The position numbers and the translations under genes are program-made. A stretch of 13,119 bases of DNA from Isotricha intestinalis (taxonomy: Eukaryota > Ciliophora > Litostomatea > Vestibuliferida > Isotrichidae): positions 1-13,119 of the forward strand of contig JAJJLU010000965.1 of the NCBI GenBank assembly GCA_023807065.1, written 5' to 3'. The notes under the pieces were generated by a model. That model did no database searches, was not told the DNA's origin, and saw only the letters and a list, made by a program, of their open reading frames with translations. This document shows, in pieces, positions 6,350-13,119 of the stretch (the stretch's first letter is position 1; each line of letters opens with the position of its first letter).

Positions 6350-7915
6350 ATGTCATCAAATGTATATAATTCTAATTACCAAGATAATTATCTTCCTTCA
6401 CTAGAATCCTTATTAAATAATCAAAATTGGAATAACACTCCAGATATAATAAAAGTAACAATTCAAACATTAAATGATAAAATAATTTCATTAAATGATA
6501 AATTAAATAATCTTGAAAGTGAAATAGGAAATAAAATATCAAAAAATGAATTCCAAAATAATATCAATTCAAAAGTAGATATGTCTGAATATATAAAAAC
6601 AATAACAAATTTAACAAAAAATATTCAAAATTACCCTTCAATGGAATATGTAAAATATATTGAAGAGGATAAATTATCTAAAAGTGATTTTAATAATATA
6701 ATAAAAGAATATACTTTAAATAAAGATATGAAAAATATTTTAGAGAATTCGAATTTAAAAAATATAAATGAATTATCTTCAAATTTAAATTCTCAAATGG
6801 ATAATTTTACAAGAGAAATAAATAAAAAATTAAATGTAATTCCCACAATGAATGATATAAAAAAAATAAATCAAACATTAACTTTAAAAGCAAATATAAC
6901 AGATTTAAATAATATTTTATCAACAAAAGTAAATAAAGATGAAATAATAAATATTTTAAGAACAAAATGTGATAAAAAAGAATTTGAAAATCAAATAAAA
7001 AAAAAAATAGATATAACAGAATATAATGAATTAATAAATATTTTAAATTCTAAAGTAAATTATGAACAAATTGAAGAAATAAAAATAAATTTATTAAATA
7101 AATTAGATAAAAATTCTTTTAATCAATTTTCTGATTTAATTAATAATAAATTGGATGTTAAAGATTTTAATTCTTTTATTGAATGTGAATATAAAAATTA
7201 TATTAAAGAAAATAATAATAAAGTAAAAGAAATTGATGAAGATATCGATAGATTAATTAATAATATTAAAATACAATTTAATAATGTTAATAATGTAATT
7301 TCTAAAATTGATAATGATAAAATAGGAAAAAATACTTTTGATGAGTTAATAAAACAATTTCAAAATAAATTTGATAAAAAAGATTTTTTTTTAGAATTCA
7401 ATCAATTTAAATTAGATATTAATGATAAAATAAGTGAAATGAAAAATTATAGTGATAAAAATAAAAGTCTCTTTGAAGAAATGTTAAATACAAAAATTGA
7501 TGAAGTTATTTGTTCTTTAAATAAAAAAATTGAAGGTTTAAATTTTGATTTTCAAAAATTAAATTGTCATTTTAATAATATTAGTTTAAATTTAGATGGA
7601 CAAAATAAAATTTTAGAAGATTTAATAAATAAAATTTCTATTTTTGAAAATGAAAATGAAAATAAATTTTGTCAATTATATGAAATAATTAAATCAAAAT
7701 TAAATATTAAAGATTATACTGAGATTACAAATTGTTTAGAAGAAAATATAAAAAATGAAATTATTAAAGGATTACAAAATAAAGCAACTTTTAAAGATTT
7801 AGAAATGTTATTTAATAATATTCAAAAAGATACAAATGAAAAATTATTATCTCATGAAAATGAGATTAAGAAAAATATAAATAAATTAGAAAATATGATA
7901 TCAAGTAAAAATTAA
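6350..7915 (+). CDS. Coiled-coil protein with degenerate 13/16-residue Lys-hydrophobic-Asp/Asn repeats
   Basis: 521 residues, almost entirely helical and rich in Asn, Lys, Ile, Leu and Glu; no signal peptide or membrane span. The first ~25 residues (Asn, Tyr, Ser) are non-helical. A repeat with consensus Lys-hydrophobic-Asp/Asn-x-x-Asp/Glu-Phe/Ile/Tyr recurs: clear units begin at Lys180, 193, 206 and 219 (13-residue spacing), then Lys235, 251 and 267 (16-residue spacing), with weaker copies earlier and near 345-360. Such regular heptad-related repeats suggest a rod, perhaps part of the cytoskeleton, basal body or cortex, but I cannot name a family. It contains only a few Cys and no catalytic motif. 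The start has AAA just upstream and the frame ends in TAA. Confidence 0.87.
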   Translation: MSSNVYNSNYQDNYLPSLESLLNNQNWNNTPDIIKVTIQTLNDKIISLNDKLNNLESEIGNKISKNEFQNNINSKVDMSEYIKTITNLTKNIQNYPSMEYVKYIEEDKLSKSDFNNIIKEYTLNKDMKNILENSNLKNINELSSNLNSQMDNFTREINKKLNVIPTMNDIKKINQTLTLKANITDLNNILSTKVNKDEIINILRTKCDKKEFENQIKKKIDITEYNELINILNSKVNYEQIEEIKINLLNKLDKNSFNQFSDLINNKLDVKDFNSFIECEYKNYIKENNNKVKEIDEDIDRLINNIKIQFNNVNNVISKIDNDKIGKNTFDELIKQFQNKFDKKDFFLEFNQFKLDINDKISEMKNYSDKNKSLFEEMLNTKIDEVICSLNKKIEGLNFDFQKLNCHFNNISLNLDGQNKILEDLINKISIFENENENKFCQLYEIIKSKLNIKDYTEITNCLEENIKNEIIKGLQNKATFKDLEMLFNNIQKDTNEKLLSHENEIKKNINKLENMISSKN

Positions 7916-8829
7916 ATAATACCTTTTTTTAATGTTATAAGAATTCAAATGTATAATGTATTTATTTTATTATGATATTTATCCTTTTTTTTCAATTTCT
8001 TTTTAAATATTTTTTAATTTTAATGAATAAAAAAATAATTATTTTTATATTGACTTTATAAATATCATGTATATCATAACTTCATATCTTTTTTTCCAAA
8101 AGTAATGATTACTAGAATTAATGAAGTTAATAAATTGCTGAGAAATATAAGATGAACTTTCCCTATTTAAATCTATAATGAATTTTAATTTGTTTATCAT
8201 CAATTTCTTCTCTCCTATAAAAATAGATTTTTTGTCTGGGGAAATAATATTATAATTATCTGAAGTATGATATTCTTTCTTTTTGAACATTTGGAATAAA
8301 CTTGAATCACTTAAATATTAGTGAATTTATAATGTTCAATTGCTAGTTTTTATTGTACATGCTTTTTCTCTTTTGATATTCTATTTTCTGTTAATTCAAC
8401 ATTTCTTGATTTGTTTTTTTTTATATAATTTTCAATTGTATTACAGACAACTTAAACATTATGGTAAAAAATTTGAGCGTAAATTTTTTATTTCTTTGAA
8501 TTAATAAAGGTTCTTCTACAATCGAAATTTTTGTAAAAATTTTTATTTTATTTTGTTTTTTAAGTCACTTATATATCTTTTCCATTTTGTAATAATGTTA
8601 TAACATATGATTCTCTTTCTTTATTTATTATATAATTTTATATTGTTTTTAAGGGTTTTTTTGGGTATAATACAAAGAAATAAATATTAAATTATATATA
8701 TATAATATTTAACAAATATTTTTTAATTTTGTAAGTTACAATTAAACAGTTTTTACCACATTAACAAAAAGAAAAAATCTAATAAACAAATAAATTATTT
8801 TTGTAAGCATACATATGAATAAAACTTAA
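7916..8829. other. 0.9-kb gap with a possible gene relic
   Basis: Lies between the 3' ends of two convergent genes, so no promoter for either is required here, which makes its length unusual for this compact region. It is somewhat less AT-extreme than the other gaps. The minus strand between 8691 and 8045 reads as protein-like sequence interrupted by stops, listed separately. I see no tRNA, tandem repeat or transposon ends. Confidence 0.5.
8045..8691 (-). pseudogene. Possible pseudogene, interrupted by TAA codons and one frame change
   Basis: The 3' part (8317-8048) is a clean 90-codon frame with an internal ATG at 8290 and varied, protein-like content, such as KKEYHTSDNYNIISPDKK and FIGEKKLMINKLKFIIDL. 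About one in five of its codons ends in G or C, more than in neighbouring genes. Upstream, after a one-base frame change near 8320, a frame back to 8691 also looks protein-like (YFFVLYPKKPLKTI, ESYVITLLQNGKDI, VELTENRISKEKKHVQ). It carries seven TAA codons (8640, 8571, 8562, 8550, 8490, 8454, 8352) but no TAG or TGA. Seven TAA in 123 codons is about what random 80% AT sequence gives, so the evidence is the amino-acid content and the missing TAG/TGA. Part of the 3' section resembles the protein at 10405-11166. Confidence 0.4.
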
Positions 8830-9390
8830 TTAAAATCCTTCATATATATAATGATAATACTTTCCATAAATTTGATCATTAACAAAAACATTATATTTCA
8901 AAATATTTAAAAAATTAATTTCTAAATCACTTAATTCTTTTTTGGAAACACCAGAAATTAAAGAATAATATTCATAAGAATAAATATTATCTTCATTGAA
9001 TTTACTACTAATTAATATACTAGTAAAAATTATTCGATGAATATTATATTCTGTTAAAATTAATTTTGCTTCACAACAAAATCTATCAATTAATATTAAA
9101 GAAATTATTAAAGTTGAATCTTCAGGATGTAAATATTTATATATTCTTTTTAAATAATCATATAGTTTAATTTCTGGCTTTTCATTTGAAGAAAAAAACA
9201 TTTTTGATTGTTGTTTTACATTTTTTTTATATGATTTTAAATTTTTTTTATTTTCTTCTATTATTTTTTCGATGATATTATTGATCGAAAAAATTAAAAA
9301 ATTATATTCTGTTATTATATTTGCCTTTTTTATTATTGGAATTTCATATTCTTCTGCTGATGAAAGTTCACTTATTAAAGACTCTGACAT
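8830..9390 (-). CDS. PHO80-type (P/U-type) cyclin
   Basis: A 186-residue cyclin, the regulatory subunit of a cyclin-dependent kinase. A short N-terminal helix region is followed by a Lys-rich linker (about 48-65) and a PHO80-like cyclin box at about 75-172. Visible family marks are LHPEDSTLIISLILIDRF (87-104), HR in the second helix (118-119), SSKFNED (128-134), GVSKKEL (147-153) and LEINFLNILKYNV (156-168). The single-box, small size fits PHO80/cyclin-P/cyclin-Y relatives rather than A/B/D/E cyclins; the CDK partner and process (phosphate, stress or cell-cortex signalling in other organisms) cannot be told from sequence. No intron is needed; the ATG at 9390 has an A-rich lead. A-ending synonymous codons dominate the first half and T-ending ones the second. 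Confidence 0.88.
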   Translation of the reverse strand: MSESLISELSSAEEYEIPIIKKANIITEYNFLIFSINNIIEKIIEENKKNLKSYKKNVKQQSKMFFSSNEKPEIKLYDYLKRIYKYLHPEDSTLIISLILIDRFCCEAKLILTEYNIHRIIFTSILISSKFNEDNIYSYEYYSLISGVSKKELSDLEINFLNILKYNVFVNDQIYGKYYHYIYEGF

Positions 9391-10404
9391 TTATAAAATA
9401 AAAAAATATAAAATCATATTTTATTTATTTTAAAAATAAAAAATTAAATATGAGAAAAATAGATTAAATTAGTTCTAACATATTTATTTTTGGTTTCAAC
9501 AATTAATTATCTTTTAATAAATTATAGCAATGATAATAAAAAACATTTATATTTTTCCTTACTAAATGAAATTTTTGGAATATTCAAAAATAAATACTGT
9601 AGATTTTCATTTATTTTTATATTAAATAAAAATATTATCTTTGATATTATATTTTTGGAAAAATATTTTAAAGAATTGAAAAGATTTTTATCCTGATAAT
9701 TTTCATACATATTTTCAAGGGATAGTCACTGTCTTATTATTAATTGATTTAATTATTATTAATCATGAAAATAATACTTAGAACAATAAATAGTTTTTAT
9801 TTTAAGTTTATTTTTTTGTTATAATTAACTGTTTTCCAAAAGAAATTTGAATAAATATTATCCTTATTCTTTTTGGGAAAAACATTTTTAATCAAGAGTA
9901 ATTTATTCTTTAATTATTTATATGATTGTTAATTTCTAGTTTCATATTTATTTTTTCAAAATTAATAATGATAAAATTAATAAGAGAAATAGAAGAAATT
10001 AATGATATACTAAATGATAATAGTGAAACAAAATTGTAATTTCAATAAATTCAATTAATTAATTTTTAATAAAGTTTAATTATATAATTTTCAATTTTTA
10101 TATTTATAATTTAATTTACTTTTTAAATTAATTTTGATTTAATTTTTATTGATTCTCTATTTTTCTTCATATAAAAGCATAAATGATAATTATCTAAATT
10201 TTCTTTTATATATGAAATATTTTATCAAGAATAAAAAAATTTCTAATATAAAACAAAGATAATATTTTATTATAATATTATAACAACAATTTCTATGAAT
10301 TAGATAAAACAGAAAAAAAGATAGATACAAAAAAAATAATAAAAAAACCATAAATTATTTTTTTATTTATAAAAAACAAATAAAAAAATTTAAATTACCT
10401 TTTT
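9391..10404. other. 1-kb gap without a supported gene
   Basis: Lies between two minus-strand genes: the promoter of the cyclin is at its left end and the 3' UTR of the 10405-11166 gene at its right end. Around 9463-9710 both strands happen to be open for about 60-80 codons, but neither frame looks clearly coding, and the plus one has no ATG start. An ATG at 9968 opens only 23 codons. An imperfect hairpin lies at 9830-9884. I see no tRNA-like cloverleaf and no second telomere-like or template-like C-rich motif. Confidence 0.5.
9830..9884. repeat. Imperfect inverted repeat (hairpin)
   Basis: TGTTTTCCAAAAGAA (9830-9844) pairs with TTCTTTTTGGGAAAAACA (9867-9884). The arms match throughout except that three of the homopolymer runs differ by one base (T4/T5, C2/C3, A4/A5). 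The loop is 22 bases. This is one of the few spots in the gap with clustered G and C. It could be an RNA stem, inverted ends of a tiny element, or chance. Confidence 0.5.
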
Positions 10405-11166
10405 TTACTCTTCCAAACATCTAAATAATTTAATAGCAAAAATATCTTTAGAAATAAATTTCTTTTTCTCTTTAAATTGTTTTCTTTTACTGTATAAATC
10501 AGCACTCTTTGGTCTAAATTTTTTTTCTTCTATTTTTTCATAATTTTCCTTATTTTTATCTTTCAAAGAATTTAAATTAATATTTAATAACAAATCAAGA
10601 ATTTCATTAGAAATAAGTTTTCTATGAAATTCTTTATGAATAGAATGAAAAATATTTCTTAAATATTCAAAACTATTTTTGCTTAAAAATTTTTTATAAT
10701 TTTTAGTGAATGAAATTTCATCATTTGAAGAGTAAGAATTATTACTTAAAGAATCTTCATAAAAAAAATATGGTTCATCATCAGTATGACATTTCATTTT
10801 TAAAAATTTTTCAAATTTTTTGCATTTTTTTTCACCGATTGATAATTTTTTATTATCAAAAAATGAAGAATGATATTTTGGTTTAATCATTTTAAAAGGT
10901 ATATTATTTTCATTGCAATAATTTTGATGAGAATTATTATTGTATATTTCTAAAGTTATTGTAAAATTTTGAAAATAATTTTCCATATATTCTTCTGTTG
11001 TTTGAGAATTTATTAATATTTTGCTTTGTTTAAAAATTTTTAATTCATCATCACATAATTTTAATAAATAATTTCTTGTGTTGTTTGCTTTTATTGATTC
11101 TTTATTTCCTTTTTTATTCTTTTGTTTTAATGATATACTCTTTGAAATTAATTTCCCATTTTTCAT
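10405..11166 (-). CDS. Unrecognised basic, Ser/Asn-rich protein
   Basis: A 253-residue frame with no intron needed; I do not recognise the family. The first ~30 residues are Lys/Ser-rich and basic and look disordered. Residues 34-125 look partly folded (YLLKLCDDELKIFK; KMIKPKYHSSFFDNKKLSI). Residues 128-152 are acidic and Ser/Asn-rich, 155-200 are helical (FEYLRNIFHSIHKEFHRKL), and the tail from 213 is again basic (KKFRPKSADLYSKRKQFKEKKK). There is no membrane span or signal peptide. A short block around 91-114 resembles the possible pseudogene at 8045-8691. Codons shift from ATA/TCA/ACA/GCA early to ATT/TCT/GCT late, as in real neighbouring genes, which supports it being expressed. It is divergent from the gene at 11361. 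Confidence 0.82.
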   Translation of the reverse strand: MKNGKLISKSISLKQKNKKGNKESIKANNTRNYLLKLCDDELKIFKQSKILINSQTTEEYMENYFQNFTITLEIYNNNSHQNYCNENNIPFKMIKPKYHSSFFDNKKLSIGEKKCKKFEKFLKMKCHTDDEPYFFYEDSLSNNSYSSNDEISFTKNYKKFLSKNSFEYLRNIFHSIHKEFHRKLISNEILDLLLNINLNSLKDKNKENYEKIEEKKFRPKSADLYSKRKQFKEKKKFISKDIFAIKLFRCLEE

Positions 11167-11360
11167 TTAAAAAATTAGATTTTTTATTTAATAACTTTAA
11201 AACTTTATGGAAAAATAAATATATTTTTTTCTTTTTTCTTTTTCTCTAAAAAATACTTTAGTTTTTTTATAAATTATTTATTATTTTTTTTTCATTTCAT
11301 TTAAATCTATTATATGAAAAATTTTTAAATTTTACATTTAATATTAAATTAAATAAAAAA
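11167..11360. promoter_or_regulatory. 194-bp divergent spacer
   Basis: Sits between the start codons of the minus-strand gene at 10405-11166 and the plus-strand gene at 11361, so it must hold both promoters. T-rich tracts dominate 11220-11300 and the last 20 bases before 11361 are A-rich, as before other starts here. No specific motif can be named. Confidence 0.4.
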
Positions 11361-13119
11361 ATGATATATGATGAAACAGAAATTCCTCATAAAAATTTAT
11401 TAGAATTAAAAATAGAAGATAACTCAAATAATAATAATTTAATGAATCAAATAAATTCAGATAATTTAAACAAAGAATTATTAGAAAAAGAACAACAATA
11501 TGAAAAACAAAAAGAACAAATTAAATTACTTCAAATGCAAATTCAATCATGTAATAATCAAAAAGAAATAGAAAATTTAAAAAGTTCTATTTATGAAGAA
11601 ATATCTTTTTTGAATAATCAATTAAATAATTTAAATGAACAAAATAAAATGTTATTTTGTGAAAATTGTCAATTAAAAAATATAATAGAAAATAAAAATA
11701 AAGTAATAGAAGAATTTGAAGAATTAGCAAAAAATTCAGAAGAAAAATTTAAAAAATTAGAAAGACATAATAATGAATTAATTAAAAAATTATGTAAATT
11801 TCAAAAAGATTTTCTTGAAATTGAAAATAAAATCAATTTAAAAGAAGATAAAGAAAAAAAATTAAAAGATTATAATAAAGAATTAATTTCTTCAATTTCA
11901 GATATTAAAACTCAAATAGATACAATTGAAAATGATTATAATTCCTCTTTACAAGAAAAAATGAATCAAATAAATTTATTATCAATTCAATTGAATGCTT
12001 GTCAAAATCAAAATGAAGAATTAAGTAAAAACTTATATTCAATGCAAAAAAAATATGAAGAAGATAGAGAAATTGATTACCCAGAAAAAAAAAGTATTAA
12101 AAATCAAAGTAGAAGTTTAAGTAAAAATCCAAGTCAAATTACAGAAAAAAAATCTCAGAGTAAAATTCAAAGTCAAAGTCAAAGTAAGAAACCAAGTAAA
12201 ATTCCAAGTCAAAATATAAGTAAAAAACAAAGTAAAATTCCAAGTCAAAATATAAGTAAGCAAGTAAGTAAAAATCCAAGTCAAAATATAAGTAAAATAA
12301 GTAATCATCCTAGTCAAAATATTAGTCATAGAAGTAAAATTCCTAGTAATCATAGTTTGGTTAATAATAAAAATCCTAGTTTAAACCAAAGTAAAAGTAA
12401 TAATAGTTTAATTCAAAATAATCAAGTCCCTGAACAAGACAATCTTCTTGTTAATAATAATAATATTAATTTACCTAATAATACTCATTTACCTTATAAT
12501 AATAATTTGAGAACTAATTCTTATTTAAATAATAATAATCAAATACCTGGAACCCAAAATTTAAATAATGTTGATTTTAATAATAATAATGAAAATAATA
12601 ATAATATGAATTATCCTAATAATGAAAATTTAAATAATAATAATATTGTTAGTTTTGGTAATACAGAGAATAATGAAAACAGTAATGCAAAAAATAAAAG
12701 TGATAATGAATCTCCAAATGAATCACCTAATGAATCACCAAATGAAGAAGAAGAAAATGAAGATGAAGAGAAAAATAAATTAAATGAAGAAAATAATAAA
12801 TTAAATGAAGAAAAAAGAGAATTAGAAAATCAATTAAATGAAAGTGAAAATAAAAATAAAGAATTAGAAGAAAAAAACCAAAATCTAGAAGTTCAAATTC
12901 ATTGTTTATTAAAAGAAAAAGAAATATTAATGAAAGAAAAAGAAGAAGATCATAAAGATTTAATTAAAATGAGAGAATTATTTAATAATCAACCTTATGA
13001 TTGTAGAAATTATAATCAAAGAGAATATTTAAAAAAACAAAAAGATTTTGAATTTTATTTTAAAAGCAAAGAAGATGATTATATTAAACAAATATCAAAT
13101 TTACAAAATATTGTTTTAG
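11361..13119 (+). CDS. Long coiled-coil protein with Ser/Gln repeat and Asn-rich middle, 3' end missing
   Basis: The frame is open from the ATG at 11361 to the last base of the window: 586 complete codons and one extra base, so the gene is truncated by the window edge. The ATG follows a run of A. Residues about 30-240 are a coiled coil rich in Gln, Glu, Lys, Asn and Leu. Residues 250-345 are a Ser-Lys-Gln-Pro repeat region. About 345-445 is Asn-rich low complexity, and 449-470 is a run of NESP units leading into an acidic block. From 470 to the edge it is again coiled coil (KLNEENNKLNEEKRELENQL). The layout (coil, flexible Ser/Asn linker, coil) suggests a scaffold or tether such as a centrosomal, cortical or Golgi-type protein, but no family is recognisable. 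No intron is needed in the visible part. Confidence 0.85.
   Translation, partial: MIYDETEIPHKNLLELKIEDNSNNNNLMNQINSDNLNKELLEKEQQYEKQKEQIKLLQMQIQSCNNQKEIENLKSSIYEEISFLNNQLNNLNEQNKMLFCENCQLKNIIENKNKVIEEFEELAKNSEEKFKKLERHNNELIKKLCKFQKDFLEIENKINLKEDKEKKLKDYNKELISSISDIKTQIDTIENDYNSSLQEKMNQINLLSIQLNACQNQNEELSKNLYSMQKKYEEDREIDYPEKKSIKNQSRSLSKNPSQITEKKSQSKIQSQSQSKKPSKIPSQNISKKQSKIPSQNISKQVSKNPSQNISKISNHPSQNISHRSKIPSNHSLVNNKNPSLNQSKSNNSLIQNNQVPEQDNLLVNNNNINLPNNTHLPYNNNLRTNSYLNNNNQIPGTQNLNNVDFNNNNENNNNMNYPNNENLNNNNIVSFGNTENNENSNAKNKSDNESPNESPNESPNEEEENEDEEKNKLNEENNKLNEEKRELENQLNESENKNKELEEKNQNLEVQIHCLLKEKEILMKEKEEDHKDLIKMRELFNNQPYDCRNYNQREYLKKQKDFEFYFKSKEDDYIKQISNLQNIVL
12195..12332 (+). repeat. Intragenic 36-bp (12-residue) tandem repeat
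   Basis: Units starting at 12195, 12231 and 12267 (36 bp apart) and 12300 (33 bp later) encode SKIPSQNISKKQ, SKIPSQNISKQV, SKNPSQNISKI and SNHPSQNISHR; a partial unit SKIPSNHS follows. The first two copies are almost identical in DNA over 30 bases, and the later ones have drifted (cca to cct, ata to att). Degenerate Ser-x units precede it from about 12110. The region is Ser/Lys/Gln-rich and likely disordered. Confidence 0.85.

Noticed and set aside
8045..8814. Reading TAA as Gln throughout (Tetrahymena-type code) for the organism
   Set aside because: All clean genes lack internal TAA over about 2,300 codons, and TAA ends VPS26C and SSNA1 exactly where homologs end, so TAA is a normal stop here.
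9490..9710. Open frames on both strands of about 60-68 codons
   Set aside because: The plus frame has no ATG (a TAG precedes it at 9460), the minus frame is Leu/Phe/Lys-rich with no motif, and composition does not favour either strongly.
9968..10039. 23-codon ORF starting with ATG in the 1-kb gap
   Set aside because: Too short, with no intron that extends it convincingly and no recognisable sequence.
12117..12353. 78-codon minus-strand frame rich in Thr, Leu and Phe
   Set aside because: It is the antisense shadow of the Ser/Lys/Gln repeat in the plus-strand coiled-coil gene; its periodicity comes from that repeat.
1..13119. tRNA, rRNA, CRISPR array, transposon or operon-like gene cluster
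   Set aside because: No G/C-rich cloverleaf or repeat-spacer pattern, no transposase-like protein, and gene orientations alternate with eukaryotic introns, so none is supported.

Overview
This is the left end of a nuclear chromosome from a very AT-rich ciliated protist, most likely a ciliate macronuclear chromosome. The first 26 bases are a short C-rich telomere made of CCCCAAT and CCCCAT units. The gene set includes two cilium/basal-body proteins (SSNA1 and SPEF1). Genes are closely packed, and the two introns I can place are only 30 and 32 bp. TAA ends seven of the eight complete genes and TGA ends one. None of the clean genes has an in-frame TAA, TAG or TGA, so the code looks standard rather than the Tetrahymena/Paramecium type. 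From memory, CCCCAAT-type telomeres with this composition fit litostome (rumen) ciliates; I cannot verify that here.

Layout from the telomere inward: a gene-free subtelomere (27-442); SSNA1 (-, 443-828, two exons) head-to-head with SPEF1 (+, 1006-1608, two exons); VPS26C (+, 1757-2647) converging on an unrecognised basic-tailed protein (-, 2888-3925). That gene is divergent, with a 78-bp gap, from a catalytically intact myotubularin phosphatase (+, 4004-6007). Next come a pyrimidine-rich gap with a possible gene relic on the - strand; a repetitive coiled-coil protein (+, 6350-7915); a 0.9-kb gap with a larger possible relic on the - strand; a PHO80-type cyclin (-, 8830-9390); a 1-kb gap with an imperfect hairpin; an unrecognised protein (-, 10405-11166); and a long coiled-coil/low-complexity gene (+, from 11361) that runs off the right edge.

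Two functional themes appear. SSNA1 and SPEF1 are both microtubule/axoneme proteins and share a 177-bp spacer that could act as a bidirectional promoter. VPS26C (Retriever cargo recycling) and the myotubularin (PI3P/PI(3,5)P2 turnover) both act on endosomes, but one gene separates them. The remaining genes suggest no shared pathway.

Nothing here is a clearly new multi-gene system. The items most worth following are: a 5'-to-3' switch from A-ending to T-ending synonymous codons inside most genes on both strands; an 11-bp hairpin over the myotubularin start codon whose 5' arm is tandemly duplicated; and intergenic reading frames that look protein-like but are interrupted mainly by TAA.
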